Assembly: GCF_000378045.1 (NCBI RefSeq)
Contig: NZ_KB899093.1
Coordinates: 62,001 to 126,000, forward strand
Direction of reading: 5' to 3'
DNA length: 64,000 nt
From: Marinobacterium rhizophilum DSM 18822
GTDB lineage: Bacteria; Pseudomonadota; Gammaproteobacteria; Pseudomonadales; Balneatricaceae
Of the stretch, positions 56,009 through 64,000 are shown in pieces. Below the pieces are notes generated by a model, which did not search any database, was not told the DNA's origin, and saw only the letters and a list, made by a program, of their open reading frames with translations. The position numbers were made by a program, and so were the translations under genes. Positions within the stretch are counted from its first letter, which is position 1. Each line of letters opens with the position of its first letter.

Positions 56009-56920
56009 ATGGCGTTTTCTGTAGAGCTTATTCGACAGTCCCTGAGCGATGGTCTGCTGTCTTTCCCGATTACCGACTTCGATGCCAATGGCGAATTTAA
56101 CGCCGACACTTACCGTGATCGTATTGAATGGTTTGTTCAGCAGGGTGTATCCAGCGTGTTCGTCGCCGGTGGTACAGGGGAGTTTTTCTCGCTGTCCATG
56201 GATGAGTACAAGCAAATCTGCAAGATCGCCGTCGAAACGGTAGCGGGTCGCGTTCCCGTGATCGCCAGTGCCGGCAAGAGCATTCCGGAAGCACAGGCCT
56301 ACTGCAAAGCGGCTGAAGAAGCCGGCATCGATGGCATCCTGCTGATGCCTCCGTACCTGACCGAGTGCCCGGCCGATGGCGTGGTTGAATACGCCAAGGC
56401 CGTGATCAACAGCACCTCGCTGCAGGTGGTTTACTACAACCGTGGCAATGGCATTCTCGATGCTGAAAGCGTCAAGACGCTGGCAGCAGCCTGCCCGAAC
56501 ATGGTTGGCCTGAAGGATGGCGTCGGCAACATTGCTGCGCTCAATGACACTATCAAGACCGTTGGCGACCGCCTGGTATACATCGGTGGCGTGCCGACCG
56601 CTGAAATATTTGCCGAAGCCTACCTGGCCATTGGCGTGAACACCTACTCCTCGGCGGTGTTCAACTTCATGCCGGAAATGGCGATGAAGTTCTACAGCGC
56701 GCTGCGTGGCGGCGATCAGGCCACCGTGACGCACATTATCAAGAATTTCTTCATTCCGTTCTGCCGTCTGCGCGACCGCAAGAAAGGTTATGCCGTCAGC
56801 CTGATCAAGTCGGGTGCCGACATTATCGGTCGTCCGTCCGGCGACGTGCGTGCACCGCTGACCATGCCCACTGCGGCAGAGAAGGAAGAGCTGGCTGCGA
56901 TCATCAACGCCAACCGCTAA
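56009..56920 (+). CDS. kdgD: 5-dehydro-4-deoxyglucarate dehydratase KdgD
   Basis: Decarboxylating dehydratase that turns 5-keto-4-deoxyglucarate into 2-oxoglutarate semialdehyde. A 303-residue TIM barrel of the dihydrodipicolinate synthase/N-acetylneuraminate lyase family: the GGTGEFFSLSMDEY motif, the tyrosine in VVYYNRGNG (about Y142/Y143) and the Schiff-base lysine in VGLKDGVGN (K169) are present. AGAGGA precedes the ATG. It makes the chemical link between the aldarate dehydratases and the dehydrogenase encoded downstream. Upstream GTATGAT repeats suggest control with tctCBA-garD. Confidence 0.95.
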   Translation: MAFSVELIRQSLSDGLLSFPITDFDANGEFNADTYRDRIEWFVQQGVSSVFVAGGTGEFFSLSMDEYKQICKIAVETVAGRVPVIASAGKSIPEAQAYCKAAEEAGIDGILLMPPYLTECPADGVVEYAKAVINSTSLQVVYYNRGNGILDAESVKTLAAACPNMVGLKDGVGNIAALNDTIKTVGDRLVYIGGVPTAEIFAEAYLAIGVNTYSSAVFNFMPEMAMKFYSALRGGDQATVTHIIKNFFIPFCRLRDRKKGYAVSLIKSGADIIGRPSGDVRAPLTMPTAAEKEELAAIINANR

Positions 56921-56937
56921 GCCGTATGCATCGGTCA

Positions 56938-56967
56938 CCGGGTGACGTTGAAAAGACGCTCACCCGG
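56938..56967 (+). other. Stem-loop between kdgD and gudD
   Basis: CCGGGTGA (56938-56945) pairs with TCACCCGG (56960-56967), with a GT/AC inner pair in the 14-base loop. No T run, so an RNA stability or partial-stop element is more likely than a full terminator. Confidence 0.55.
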
Positions 56968-56995
56968 CTGCAGGCTTCGAGATTGAGGATAGGTA

Positions 56996-58321
56996 ATGTT
57001 TAGCAAAATCAAAAAGATGACAGTGGTTCCAGTGGCCGGTTACGACGGCTTCCTGCTGAATCTGAGTGGCGGACATGCTCCCTGGTTTATCCGTACCATC
57101 GTTATTCTTGAGGATGATGCCGGTCGCGTCGGGCTCGGCGAAGTCCCGGCCACCCAGGGTATCCTGAATACGCTTGAAAAGTGCCGCGAGCTGGTTGAAG
57201 GCCAGAGCGTAGGGCACTACAAGGCCATCATCAGCCGGGTGCGTCAGGCGACATCGGGCCAGGCCGAGGATGTACGGGGCAACCAGACCTTTGACCTGCG
57301 CATTGCGGTGCATGTGATCACGGCGATCGAGTCGGCGCTACTGGATCTGGCGGGGCAGAACATGGGGCTTCCGGTTGCTGATCTGCTGGGTCAGTTCGGC
57401 AAGCAGCGTGACGAAGTCGAGGCGCTGGGTTACCTGTTCCTGCTGGGCGATCCGAAGAAAACTGATCTTCCCTATCCGACCTGCGCCAACCCGCAGGACG
57501 ACTGGGACCTGGTGCGTACCCAGGAGGCGCTGACGCCCGAGGCCGTCGCCAACCTCGCCAAGGCGGCGTATGCCCGTTACGGTTTCCGCGATTTCAAACT
57601 CAAGGGCGGCGTGCTGGACGGCCGGCAGGAAGCGGAATGTATCGCGGCCCTGTATGACGTTTTTCCTGATGCGCGCCTGACGCTGGATCCCAACGGTGCC
57701 TGGACGCTGAAACAGGCCGTGGACTACCTGACACCCATCAAGCACATGCTCAGCTATGCCGAAGATCCCTGTGGTCAGGAAGGTGCCTGGTCAGGCCGTG
57801 AAATCATGTCGGAATTCAAGCGCCAAACGGGCCTGAAGACCGCGACCAACATGATTGCCACCGACTGGCAGCAGCTGCGCAATGCCGTGCGACTGGATGC
57901 AGTTGATATTCCCCTGGCAGACTGCCACTTCTGGACCATGCAGGGTGCTGTCGCCGTAGGCGAACTGTGCAATGAGTGGGGCCTGACCTGGGGCTCGCAC
58001 AGCAACAACCATTTTGACGTCTCCCTGGCGATGATGACGCATGTCGCTGCAGCTTGCCCTGGGGAGATCACTGCGATCGACACCCATTGGATCTGGCAGG
58101 ATGGCCAGCGTATTACCCGGGAGCCGCTGAAGATCCGTGAAGGCAAGCTCAAGGTGCCGCAAAAGCCGGGTCTTGGCATTGAGCTGGATCGTGCGAAGCT
58201 TGAAGAAGCGCACAGGTTGTACAAGAGCCTCGATGTGGGCCAGCGGGATGATGCCATGGCCATGCAGTACCTGATTCCGGGCTGGCGTTTCGATGCCAAG
58301 AAACCGTCGCTTGTCCGTTAA
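56996..58321 (+). CDS. gudD: D-glucarate dehydratase GudD
   Basis: Dehydrates D-glucarate (and often L-idarate) to 5-keto-4-deoxyglucarate. A 441-residue enolase-superfamily protein closely resembling the E. coli-type enzyme from start ([29 protein letters not shown]) to end ([15 protein letters not shown]). The catalytic KxK is in [13 protein letters not shown] (about residue 200). Metal ligands are in [18 protein letters not shown] and [10 protein letters not shown]. The Asp/His pair is in [10 protein letters not shown] and [15 protein letters not shown]. It follows kdgD in one operon. Confidence 0.96.
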   Translation: MFSKIKKMTVVPVAGYDGFLLNLSGGHAPWFIRTIVILEDDAGRVGLGEVPATQGILNTLEKCRELVEGQSVGHYKAIISRVRQATSGQAEDVRGNQTFDLRIAVHVITAIESALLDLAGQNMGLPVADLLGQFGKQRDEVEALGYLFLLGDPKKTDLPYPTCANPQDDWDLVRTQEALTPEAVANLAKAAYARYGFRDFKLKGGVLDGRQEAECIAALYDVFPDARLTLDPNGAWTLKQAVDYLTPIKHMLSYAEDPCGQEGAWSGREIMSEFKRQTGLKTATNMIATDWQQLRNAVRLDAVDIPLADCHFWTMQGAVAVGELCNEWGLTWGSHSNNHFDVSLAMMTHVAAACPGEITAIDTHWIWQDGQRITREPLKIREGKLKVPQKPGLGIELDRAKLEEAHRLYKSLDVGQRDDAMAMQYLIPGWRFDAKKPSLVR

Positions 58322-58381
58322 TGGATGAATCGGGGATAATGGGGCTATATTCTCATTCTAAATAATCTCGGACATTCACTT

Positions 58382-59146
58382 ATGACCACTCAGAATCCAG
58401 CTGGCGGTACAGATTTGTTTCAGGTCGAACCTGTGCAAAAACGTGGCAGTTTGTCGAACCACGTGGCAAGTCAGCTGGAAAACATGCTCGCGCAGGGCAA
58501 GATCAGTGTGGGGCAGAAGCTGCCGACTGAAAATGCCCTGTGTGACATGTTCGGTGTGAGCCGTACGGTGATCCGTGAAGCCATTACGCAGTTAAAATCC
58601 CTCGGGTTGGTCGAAACCAAACGGGGCGTCGGGACGACGGTGCTGCGTAATTCGCCGGCTGAGACTTTCTATGCCCATGCGATTAATCCGACGGCGGTAG
58701 AGGATATTCTGCACATTCTCGAACTGCGTCTGGTGGTTGAAACTGCGGCCTGCGAGCTAGCGGCCATGCGCCGTGATGACGACGATATGCAGCGTATCGA
58801 AACCACGATGGAGGCCTTTCATCAGGCCCGCGTGGAACACAAGATGGCGCGCAAGGAAGATTACGACTTTCACCTGAGCATCGCGGCGGCCAGTAAAAAC
58901 CCGTTCTTTAAAAGTTTCTATGAGCAGTTCAATAAAAACATTATTCCGCGCGCCAGTATTGTTGACAGCAATATCGATCAGGCGGCGTCGGAAGAGTATC
59001 TGGACCGAATTGAAAAAGAACATTCGGATATCGTCGCAGCGATAAAAACGCAAAATCCGGAGGCTGCTCGCCAGGCGATGCATCAGCATCTGTACCGGGC
59101 TTATCATTTGTATGAAAAATACAAAAGAAACAGTTCGTTTGATTGA
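58382..59146 (+). CDS. FCD-domain GntR-family regulator of the hexarate genes
   Basis: A 254-residue regulator with an N-terminal winged helix (LENMLAQGKISVGQKLPTENALCDMFGVSRTVIREAITQLKSLGLVETKRGVGT) and an FCD ligand domain (HILELRLVVETAACELAA, KEDYDFHLSIAAASKNPFFKSFYEQFN, with the metal-binding Asp/His pattern). The position between gudD and the semialdehyde dehydrogenase gene makes it the first candidate for the protein that binds the GTATGAT repeats. FCD regulators usually release DNA when a carboxylated sugar binds. Confidence 0.93.
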   Translation: MTTQNPAGGTDLFQVEPVQKRGSLSNHVASQLENMLAQGKISVGQKLPTENALCDMFGVSRTVIREAITQLKSLGLVETKRGVGTTVLRNSPAETFYAHAINPTAVEDILHILELRLVVETAACELAAMRRDDDDMQRIETTMEAFHQARVEHKMARKEDYDFHLSIAAASKNPFFKSFYEQFNKNIIPRASIVDSNIDQAASEEYLDRIEKEHSDIVAAIKTQNPEAARQAMHQHLYRAYHLYEKYKRNSSFD

Positions 59147-59170
59147 TAAATTACTGCTCTTCAGCAATTT

Positions 59171-59200
59171 ATCTATGCCTGGAATCATTCAGGCATAGAT
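59171..59200 (+). terminator. Stem-loop after the FCD-GntR gene
   Basis: ATCTATGCCTG (59171-59181) pairs perfectly with CAGGCATAGAT (59190-59200), 11 bp with an 8-base loop. No T run follows, so termination strength is uncertain. Confidence 0.6.
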
Positions 59201-59214
59201 GCTGTCTCATCGCT

Positions 59215-59231
59215 TTAACCCGCTGGGTTAA
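59215..59231. promoter_or_regulatory. Perfect palindrome upstream of the dehydrogenase gene, operator candidate
   Basis: TTAACCC-GCT-GGGTTAA, 7-bp arms around 3 bases, 85 bases before the dehydrogenase start. Different from the GTATGAT repeats, so it may bind another regulator such as the LacI-type protein. Confidence 0.55.
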
Positions 59232-59316
59232 TAGAAATTAGTTATTTCAAGGTTTCGGTTTTCGCTGAATGCGTTAGTCGGGGCCCCAATCTTTCATATT
59301 AATTGCAGAGGTTTTC

Positions 59317-60894
59317 ATGCAGATTACAGGTGAAATGCTGATTGGCGCCCGCGCCGTTCGTGGCCAGGCCAAACCGATCCAGGGTATCAATCCAGCCACC
59401 GGCGAAACACTGTCACCGGCCTTCGCGGGCGGCGGGCAGGCCGAAGTCGATCAGGCCTGCACCCTGGCGGCACAGGCATTCGATACTTTTCGCGAATCCA
59501 CGCTTGAAGCGCGTGCAGCCTTTATCGAGGCGATCGCCGAGAATATTCTCAACCTGGGCGACGCCCTGATCGAGCGGGCCATGGCCGAGTCGGGCCTGCC
59601 GCGGGCGCGCATCGAAGGTGAACGGGGCCGCACGATGGGTCAGCTGCGTCTGTTCGCCTCCGTGGTGCGCGCCGGCAACTGGCTGGACGTGCGCATCGAC
59701 CCGGCCATGCCGGATCGTGCGCCCCTGCCCCGTGCCGACCTGCGTCTGCGCCAGATCCCGCTGGGACCTGTGGCGGTGTTCGGCGCCAGCAACTTTCCGC
59801 TGGCCTTCTCGGTCGCCGGTGGCGATACCGCTTCGGCCCTGGCGGCCGGCTGTCCGGTGGTGGTCAAGGCACACTCGGCACACCCGGGTACCTCTGAGCT
59901 GGTAGGGCGCGCCATTCAGCAGGCCGTGGCCGATGCCGGCCTGCCTGAAGGCGTGTTTTCGTTGCTGTTTGGTTCGGGCCGCGATGTCGGCGCCAACCTG
60001 GTGGCACATCCGGCGATCAAGGCGGTGGGCTTTACCGGCTCGCGCAATGGCGGTACTGCACTGATGAATATCGCCGCCAACCGTCCGGAGCCGATTCCGG
60101 TCTATGCCGAAATGAGCAGCATTAACCCGGTGTTCCTGATGCCGGCGGCGTTGCAGGCGCGCGGCGATGCCATTGCCAAGGGTTTTGTTGGCTCACTGGC
60201 GATGGGCGCCGGCCAGTTCTGCACCAACCCGGGCCTGGTCATCGCCGTTGAGGGTGCCGAGCTGGATCAGTTCCTGCAAACCGCGGCCACGGCGCTGGCT
60301 GATGTCGCTGCCCAAACCATGCTGACGCCGGGAATATATCAGGCCTACAGCGAGGGCGTGGCCCAGCTCAAGGGCAATGCCGGCGTGACTGCCGTGGCGG
60401 AAGGGATTGCGGGCCAGGGGCCGAACCAGTGCCAGGCCGGTCTCTATGTCACCAGTGCCGAAGCCTTCCTGGCGGATGAGCGTCTGTGCGACGAGGTCTT
60501 CGGTGCCAGTTCCCTGGTGATCAAGTGCCGTTCAATAGAAGAGTTTGCGCTGGTGGCCGAGCATCTCGAAGGGCAGCTCACCGCCACGCTGCAGCTGGAT
60601 GAAGCCGATATCGAACAGGCCCGGGCGCTGCTGCCGGTGCTGGAGCGCAAGGCTGGCCGTATCCTGTGCAACGGTTACCCGACGGGCGTCGAAGTGTGCC
60701 ATGCCATGGTACATGGCGGACCTTTCCCGGCGACCTCGGACAGCCGTACCACCTCGGTGGGCAGCGCGGCGATCCTGCGCTTCCTGCGCCCGGTCTGCTA
60801 CCAGGACCTGCCGGCAGCGCTGCTGCCCGAAGCACTGCAGGACGCCAACCCGCTGGGTGTACGTCGACTGTTCGACGGCCGTAACGAAGGCTGA
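59317..60894 (+). CDS. 2,5-dioxovalerate (2-oxoglutarate semialdehyde) dehydrogenase
   Basis: Oxidises the KdgD product to 2-oxoglutarate with NAD(P)+. A 525-residue aldehyde dehydrogenase of the KGSADH type: [45 protein letters not shown] (coenzyme site), FTGSRNGG, the general-base Glu in [11 protein letters not shown] (about E264) and the nucleophile Cys in [10 protein letters not shown] (about C302). The EMSSINP variant of the Glu motif is typical of KGSADH and separates it from ordinary ALDHs. It completes the pathway from hexarates to the TCA cycle. Confidence 0.93.
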   Translation: MQITGEMLIGARAVRGQAKPIQGINPATGETLSPAFAGGGQAEVDQACTLAAQAFDTFRESTLEARAAFIEAIAENILNLGDALIERAMAESGLPRARIEGERGRTMGQLRLFASVVRAGNWLDVRIDPAMPDRAPLPRADLRLRQIPLGPVAVFGASNFPLAFSVAGGDTASALAAGCPVVVKAHSAHPGTSELVGRAIQQAVADAGLPEGVFSLLFGSGRDVGANLVAHPAIKAVGFTGSRNGGTALMNIAANRPEPIPVYAEMSSINPVFLMPAALQARGDAIAKGFVGSLAMGAGQFCTNPGLVIAVEGAELDQFLQTAATALADVAAQTMLTPGIYQAYSEGVAQLKGNAGVTAVAEGIAGQGPNQCQAGLYVTSAEAFLADERLCDEVFGASSLVIKCRSIEEFALVAEHLEGQLTATLQLDEADIEQARALLPVLERKAGRILCNGYPTGVEVCHAMVHGGPFPATSDSRTTSVGSAAILRFLRPVCYQDLPAALLPEALQDANPLGVRRLFDGRNEG

Positions 60895-61000
60895 AGTGAC
60901 GCCTGGCCGCCTGAACTAAACTGAACCGGTTCAAACGGGCAGGGCAGAACAGGCAGCTCTGGCTGCAATATGCCCACCCCGGCAGCCTTCAGTTATCGAA

Positions 61001-61026
61001 AAGCCTCGCATGTGCGGGGCTTTTTT
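61001..61026 (+). terminator. Intrinsic terminator after the dehydrogenase gene
   Basis: AAGCCTCGCA (61001-61010) pairs with TGCGGGGCTT (61013-61022; one G-U) and runs into TTTTTT. Ends the catabolic transcript before the AEC carrier. Confidence 0.9.
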
Positions 61027-61121
61027 GTCGGCGCTGTTTTGCCGTTAATATCCAGTGCGCTCTGCAGGCTATGTGGGCTGTGTATTCTCGTTAAGGTTCG
61101 TGCCAAGGATTGGATGTCCCC

Positions 61122-62072
61122 ATGGAAAATCCCTTTGCAATTTTGAACCAGATTTTTGCCGTGACCGGTCCGGTTTTCATCATGGTGCTGGTGGGCATGC
61201 TGCTGAAAAAAACGCGGCTCATTGATGAAGCATTTATCAACACCGCCTCGGCCCTGACTTTCAAGGCCACCATGCCGACGCTGCTGTTCCTCGGTATTCT
61301 CAAGGCGGATCTGGACGAAGCGTTGCAGCCTGCACTGGTCGGCTACTTTTGCCTGGCAACGGCACTGAGCTTTTTTGGTGCATGGCTCTGGGCGCTGCGT
61401 GCTGTCAAACGCGAGGATCGGGGCATCTATGTGCAGGGTGCCTTTCGCGGCAATTGCGGTATCGTCAGCCTGGCCCTGGCCGCCAATCAGTATGGCGATT
61501 ATGGCTTGTCGACCGGCGCGGTGATGTCCGGCATCGTGATTGTGCTGTTCAATATCCTCTCGACCCTGGTGCTGTCGGTATACAGTGCCGGTCACAGTGC
61601 GCAATTGCGACCGGTACTCAAGGGATTAGCGCGTAACCCGCTGATTCTCAGCGTAGTCGCGGGACTGCTGGCCTCGGTGCTGGAAGTCACATTGCCGAAA
61701 TGGCTCATGGTGTCGGGGGAGTATTTTGGTTCTATGACGCTCCCCATCGCGCTGATCTGCGTCGGTGGTTCGCTGTCGCTCACGTCACTGCAGGTATCGG
61801 GCCGGACGGCGGTCAGTTCCAGTCTGATCAAGGTTCTGTGGATACCTCTGATCTTTACGGCGATCGCCTGGGCGCTGGGCTTTGAGGGGCGCGAACTCGG
61901 TATACTGTTCCTGTTCCTGGCCAGTCCGACGGCGGCGGTAAGCTTCGTGATGGCGCGGGCAATGGGAAGCGACGGCAGGCTTGCTGCCAGTATTATTGCG
62001 TTGTCGACTCTCATCTCGATCGTCACCATCATGCTGGGTCTCTTCCTGCTGCATTACGCCGCCCTTATCTGA
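61122..62072 (+). CDS. AEC-family (auxin efflux carrier-like) transporter
   Basis: A 316-residue inner-membrane protein with about ten helices in two five-helix halves: TGPVFIMVLVGMLLKKTRLID at the start of half one, YVQGAFRGNCGIVSLALA in helix 4, and IALICVGGSLSLTSLQ in the second half. ATG at 61122 with AAGGA upstream; a TTG at 61110 is a weaker option. In bacteria AEC carriers move malonate, malate or other acids, so it may export or import a pathway-related acid. Expressed apart from the dehydrogenase gene, behind its terminator. Confidence 0.9.
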   Translation: MENPFAILNQIFAVTGPVFIMVLVGMLLKKTRLIDEAFINTASALTFKATMPTLLFLGILKADLDEALQPALVGYFCLATALSFFGAWLWALRAVKREDRGIYVQGAFRGNCGIVSLALAANQYGDYGLSTGAVMSGIVIVLFNILSTLVLSVYSAGHSAQLRPVLKGLARNPLILSVVAGLLASVLEVTLPKWLMVSGEYFGSMTLPIALICVGGSLSLTSLQVSGRTAVSSSLIKVLWIPLIFTAIAWALGFEGRELGILFLFLASPTAAVSFVMARAMGSDGRLAASIIALSTLISIVTIMLGLFLLHYAALI

Positions 62073-62491
62073 TCTGTACGACGTCCCGGTATCCCTGCGT
62101 CATCATTGGACCATTCTTTGAAAAAGATGGCCCAATGCTATTAACTTACCCCCTCTCCGCATTTTCTTTAATCCAAAAGAGTGGGTGCACGTACGTGAAC
62201 GTGCTGGTTTTCGTGGGGTTCGTATTACCCTGCGGGCAATGGTGAAGCGTCTCTGCTTCATGTATTAACTTGCGGGTTGCTAACGCTGCCTTTTCCCTTC
62301 CGAAAAAATCCGGCGTGTGCGCGCATCTGCGCCCGCTTTATTGTCAGGTTAATGCGCCGATCAACGCCGTACCGGCGGTGTTGCTTCGGTTGCTGCTGTG
62401 CCGCTGACTGGTGGTGCAGGGCTTCCTGAATGGGGTGTTCTGGTTGTCGGCGCTGGATGCTGTCATGTCCTCTGGCTTATGTTTCTTGTTT

Positions 62492-62508
62492 AATTTGTCC
62501 TACAAATT
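62492..62508. promoter_or_regulatory. 17-bp palindrome, operator candidate
   Basis: AATTTGT-CCT-ACAAATT, perfect 7-bp arms around 3 bases, in the A+T-rich leader. The same 7-3-7 shape as the site at 59215-59231 but a different sequence. Confidence 0.45.
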
Positions 62509-62649
62509 GTTCGGTGTTTGCTGTGTGTCGTCATGCATGGTCTTTCTTCATATCTTATATATTAATATTACCTTTATATATCAATTACTTATTTGTTATT
62601 TGGGTGTTTTTTGGTCTTTTTTGGATGTCTTACCATTGCATCGATACTT

Positions 62650-62663
62650 GTATGATGTAGTAT
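62650..62663. promoter_or_regulatory. Degenerate GTATGAT repeat
   Basis: GTATGATGTAGTAT matches the GTATGATGTATGAT sites at 50788 and 55829 at 12 of 14 positions. It lies 270 bases before the binding-protein gene start, so direct control is possible but less certain. Confidence 0.45.
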
Positions 62664-62766
62664 CTATCTGTGCTTGATGAATAGGCGCAACCCAACTAGG
62701 CCGGTACAGCGTACTTTAACGGGGTTTCGCGACAGAGACGGTAAGCAGTAGACGCTTGTTTTGATC

Positions 62767-62776
62767 TGTTACCGGT
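62767..62776. promoter_or_regulatory. Possible LacI/GntR-type half-operator
   Basis: TGTTACCGGT is the left part of the gluconate repressor operator consensus, which continues AACAT; here the next bases are CATT, so the palindrome is incomplete. It could be a site of the LacI-type regulator encoded at 49279. Confidence 0.3.
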
Positions 62777-62932
62777 CATTTTTACGATGTGAATCACTTT
62801 CTCTGAATTCCCTTATGAAGATTTAAGAGGATCAGCATTTCCCGCATGACTATTTGAATCTCAGGCCATGTCGATCAGGCAATTCATGGTCTGCAAGAAT
62901 TCATTCCATATAAAAATAACTGGGGGTTTTAA

Positions 62933-64000
62933 ATGCAAAACGTTATAAAAACGATCATAGGCGTTTCACTGCTAGGCGCCGCAATCTCTTCGGCATACGC
63001 TGCCGGTGACCAGGATGTGCGTATAGTGCTGAACGAGGAGCTCGATGTCGTTGAGCCCTGCATGGCGGCCAGGTCCAATGTGGGCCGTGTGATACTGCAG
63101 AACGTCAACGAGACACTCACGGAATTCGATGCCCAGCAGGGCGGTCTCAAGCCGCGCCTGGCCACCGCCTGGGAGCAGCTTGATGAATCCACCTGGCGCT
63201 TCAAGCTGCGCGAGGGCGTCAAGTTTCACAACGGCGAAGAACTGGACGCCCGGGATGTCAAATTCTCCCTGGAGCGTACCGTTGACAAGTCGATGATCTG
63301 TGAAGTGGGCGTCAAGTATTTCGGCGGAACCGAGATGGCCATCAAGGTGGTCGACGATCAGACCCTGGAAGTGACGACCACGCCGGCACAGCCGATCCTG
63401 CCGCTGCTGTTTTCCACCGTGCCGATCGTGCCGGACAGCACGCCACGCAATGAGTTTACCCGCAGTCCTGTGGGCACAGGTCCTTACGAATTTGCACAGT
63501 GGAATGTGGGCCAGAACATTATCCTCAAACGCAGCAACAGCTACTGGGGCGAGCAGCCGGCGGTTGAGACCGCCACCTACCTGTTCCGCTCGGACTCCGC
63601 GGTTGCCGCGGCCATGGTCCAGACCGGCGAGGCGGACATAGTCCCCAACATCGCGGTACAGGACGCGACCAACAAGGATACCGACTTCAGCTATCCCAAC
63701 TCGGAGACGGCCCGCCTGCGCATTGATGTTCAGGTCAGCCCGCTGGATGACCGTCGGGTGCGTGAAGCGCTGAACCTGGCTATTGACCGTGAGGCGCTGC
63801 GAGGCTCGATTCTCAGTGCGGACGTGATACCCGCGACCCAGCTGGTGGTGCCGACGACCAGTGGCTACAACAAGGACCTGAAAGTCTGGCCCTATGATCC
63901 CACGCGGGCCAAGAAACTGCTTGCAGCCGCCCGCGCGGATGGCGTCCCCGTGGATGCCGAGATCAAGATGATCGGGCGTACCAATATCTACCCCAACGCC
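62933..64000 (+). CDS. ABC transporter binding protein, family 5 (oligopeptide/dipeptide type), partial
   Basis: The frame from ATG 62933 runs unbroken for 356 codons to the window edge, so the C-terminus is missing. A signal peptide ends SAYA-AGD (about residue 24). The mature part shows family 5 features: VRIVLNEELDVVEPCMA, LKPRLATAWEQLDESTWRFKLREGVKFHNGEEL and DARDVKFSLERTV, and later RSPVGTGPYEFAQW, VREALNLAIDRE and YDPTRAKKLL. GGGG lies just upstream of the ATG. Substrate unknown. The other ABC genes should follow to the right. Confidence 0.93.
   Translation, partial: MQNVIKTIIGVSLLGAAISSAYAAGDQDVRIVLNEELDVVEPCMAARSNVGRVILQNVNETLTEFDAQQGGLKPRLATAWEQLDESTWRFKLREGVKFHNGEELDARDVKFSLERTVDKSMICEVGVKYFGGTEMAIKVVDDQTLEVTTTPAQPILPLLFSTVPIVPDSTPRNEFTRSPVGTGPYEFAQWNVGQNIILKRSNSYWGEQPAVETATYLFRSDSAVAAAMVQTGEADIVPNIAVQDATNKDTDFSYPNSETARLRIDVQVSPLDDRRVREALNLAIDREALRGSILSADVIPATQLVVPTTSGYNKDLKVWPYDPTRAKKLLAAARADGVPVDAEIKMIGRTNIYPNA

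Larger units (their letters stand above)
62073..62932. other. Long A+T-rich intergenic region upstream of an ABC binding-protein gene
   Basis: An 860-base gap, by eye markedly A+T-rich at about 62470-62680 compared with its surroundings. It holds an imperfect hairpin at about 62104-62137, a 7-3-7 palindrome (62492-62508), a degenerate GTATGAT repeat (62650-62663) and a gluconate-repressor-like half-site (62767-62776). A hydrophobic open frame of 88 codons (62411-62677) is not called, because a second frame is open across most of the same A+T-rich stretch and it shows no family motif. No RNA gene recognised. Confidence 0.5.

Noticed and set aside
62411-62677. 88-codon hydrophobic frame starting with GTG
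   Set aside because: Two different plus-strand frames stay open across the same A+T-rich DNA, no ribosome binding site, and hydrophobicity follows from T-rich codons. It could be reconsidered if conserved in relatives.

Overview
The window looks like a chromosomal segment of a high-G+C marine gammaproteobacterium. Oceanospirillales/Alteromonadales-type bacteria such as Marinobacterium are my best guess. This rests on housekeeping gene order (queA-tgt-yajC-secD-secF; lolB-tRNA-Gln-prs-rplY-pth-ychF beside hemA-prfA-prmC-moeB), a FimX-like protein, and TRAP and tripartite tricarboxylate (TTT) transporters for organic acids. The assignment comes from recognising protein families and synteny, not from a search.

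Layout. 1-9.3 kb is mixed accessory DNA: a partial gene, a stand-alone MetF-like reductase, an EamA exporter, CcoG, a MocR regulator, and a sulfite/nitrite reductase hemoprotein with its DUF934 partner. An intact IS5-type insertion sequence follows, with inverted repeats and a CTAA target duplication, and then a REP-like element. 9.6-11.1 kb holds a cytosolic/exported pair of related coiled-coil proteins and a small membrane protein. 11.3-36.9 kb is mostly core: tRNA-Leu, queuosine synthesis (queA, tgt), Sec accessory genes, rnr, a DedA-PAP2 fusion, serB, fimX-like, a Met/Gln tRNA array, ychF, pth, rplY, prs, another tRNA-Gln, lolB, a TPR lipoprotein, hemA, prfA, prmC, moeB, a CoA-binding protein and a RidA protein. 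ispE is missing from its usual place between lolB and the tRNA/prs. The hemA-prfA junction carries a second, diverged copy of the hemA 3' end. 37-42.5 kb has an MFS transporter, a CvrA-type antiporter, a MOSC protein, asparaginase I and an ankyrin protein.

42.5-62 kb is a catabolic island for hexaric (sugar di-)acids. It has a LysR regulator, a glucarate-dehydratase-family enzyme with a TRAP transporter (fused DctQM, DctP, and a 40-residue membrane microprotein), FCD-GntR and LacI regulators, a TTT transporter (TctC/B/A), galactarate dehydratase (GarD), KdgD, glucarate dehydratase (GudD), a second FCD-GntR, a 2-oxoglutarate-semialdehyde dehydrogenase, and an AEC-family carrier. Together the enzymes give glucarate/galactarate -> 5-keto-4-deoxyglucarate -> 2-oxoglutarate semialdehyde -> 2-oxoglutarate. 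A repeated GTATGAT motif lies upstream of both main operons, and a looser copy lies in the AT-rich leader of the partial ABC-transporter binding-protein gene that ends the window, which suggests a shared regulon.

No rRNA genes, CRISPR arrays or prophages were seen. The most unusual items are the TRAP-linked microprotein, the repeated operator motif, the hemA-prfA junction scar, the displaced ispE, and a decayed Fis-type helix-turn-helix relic upstream of tctC.
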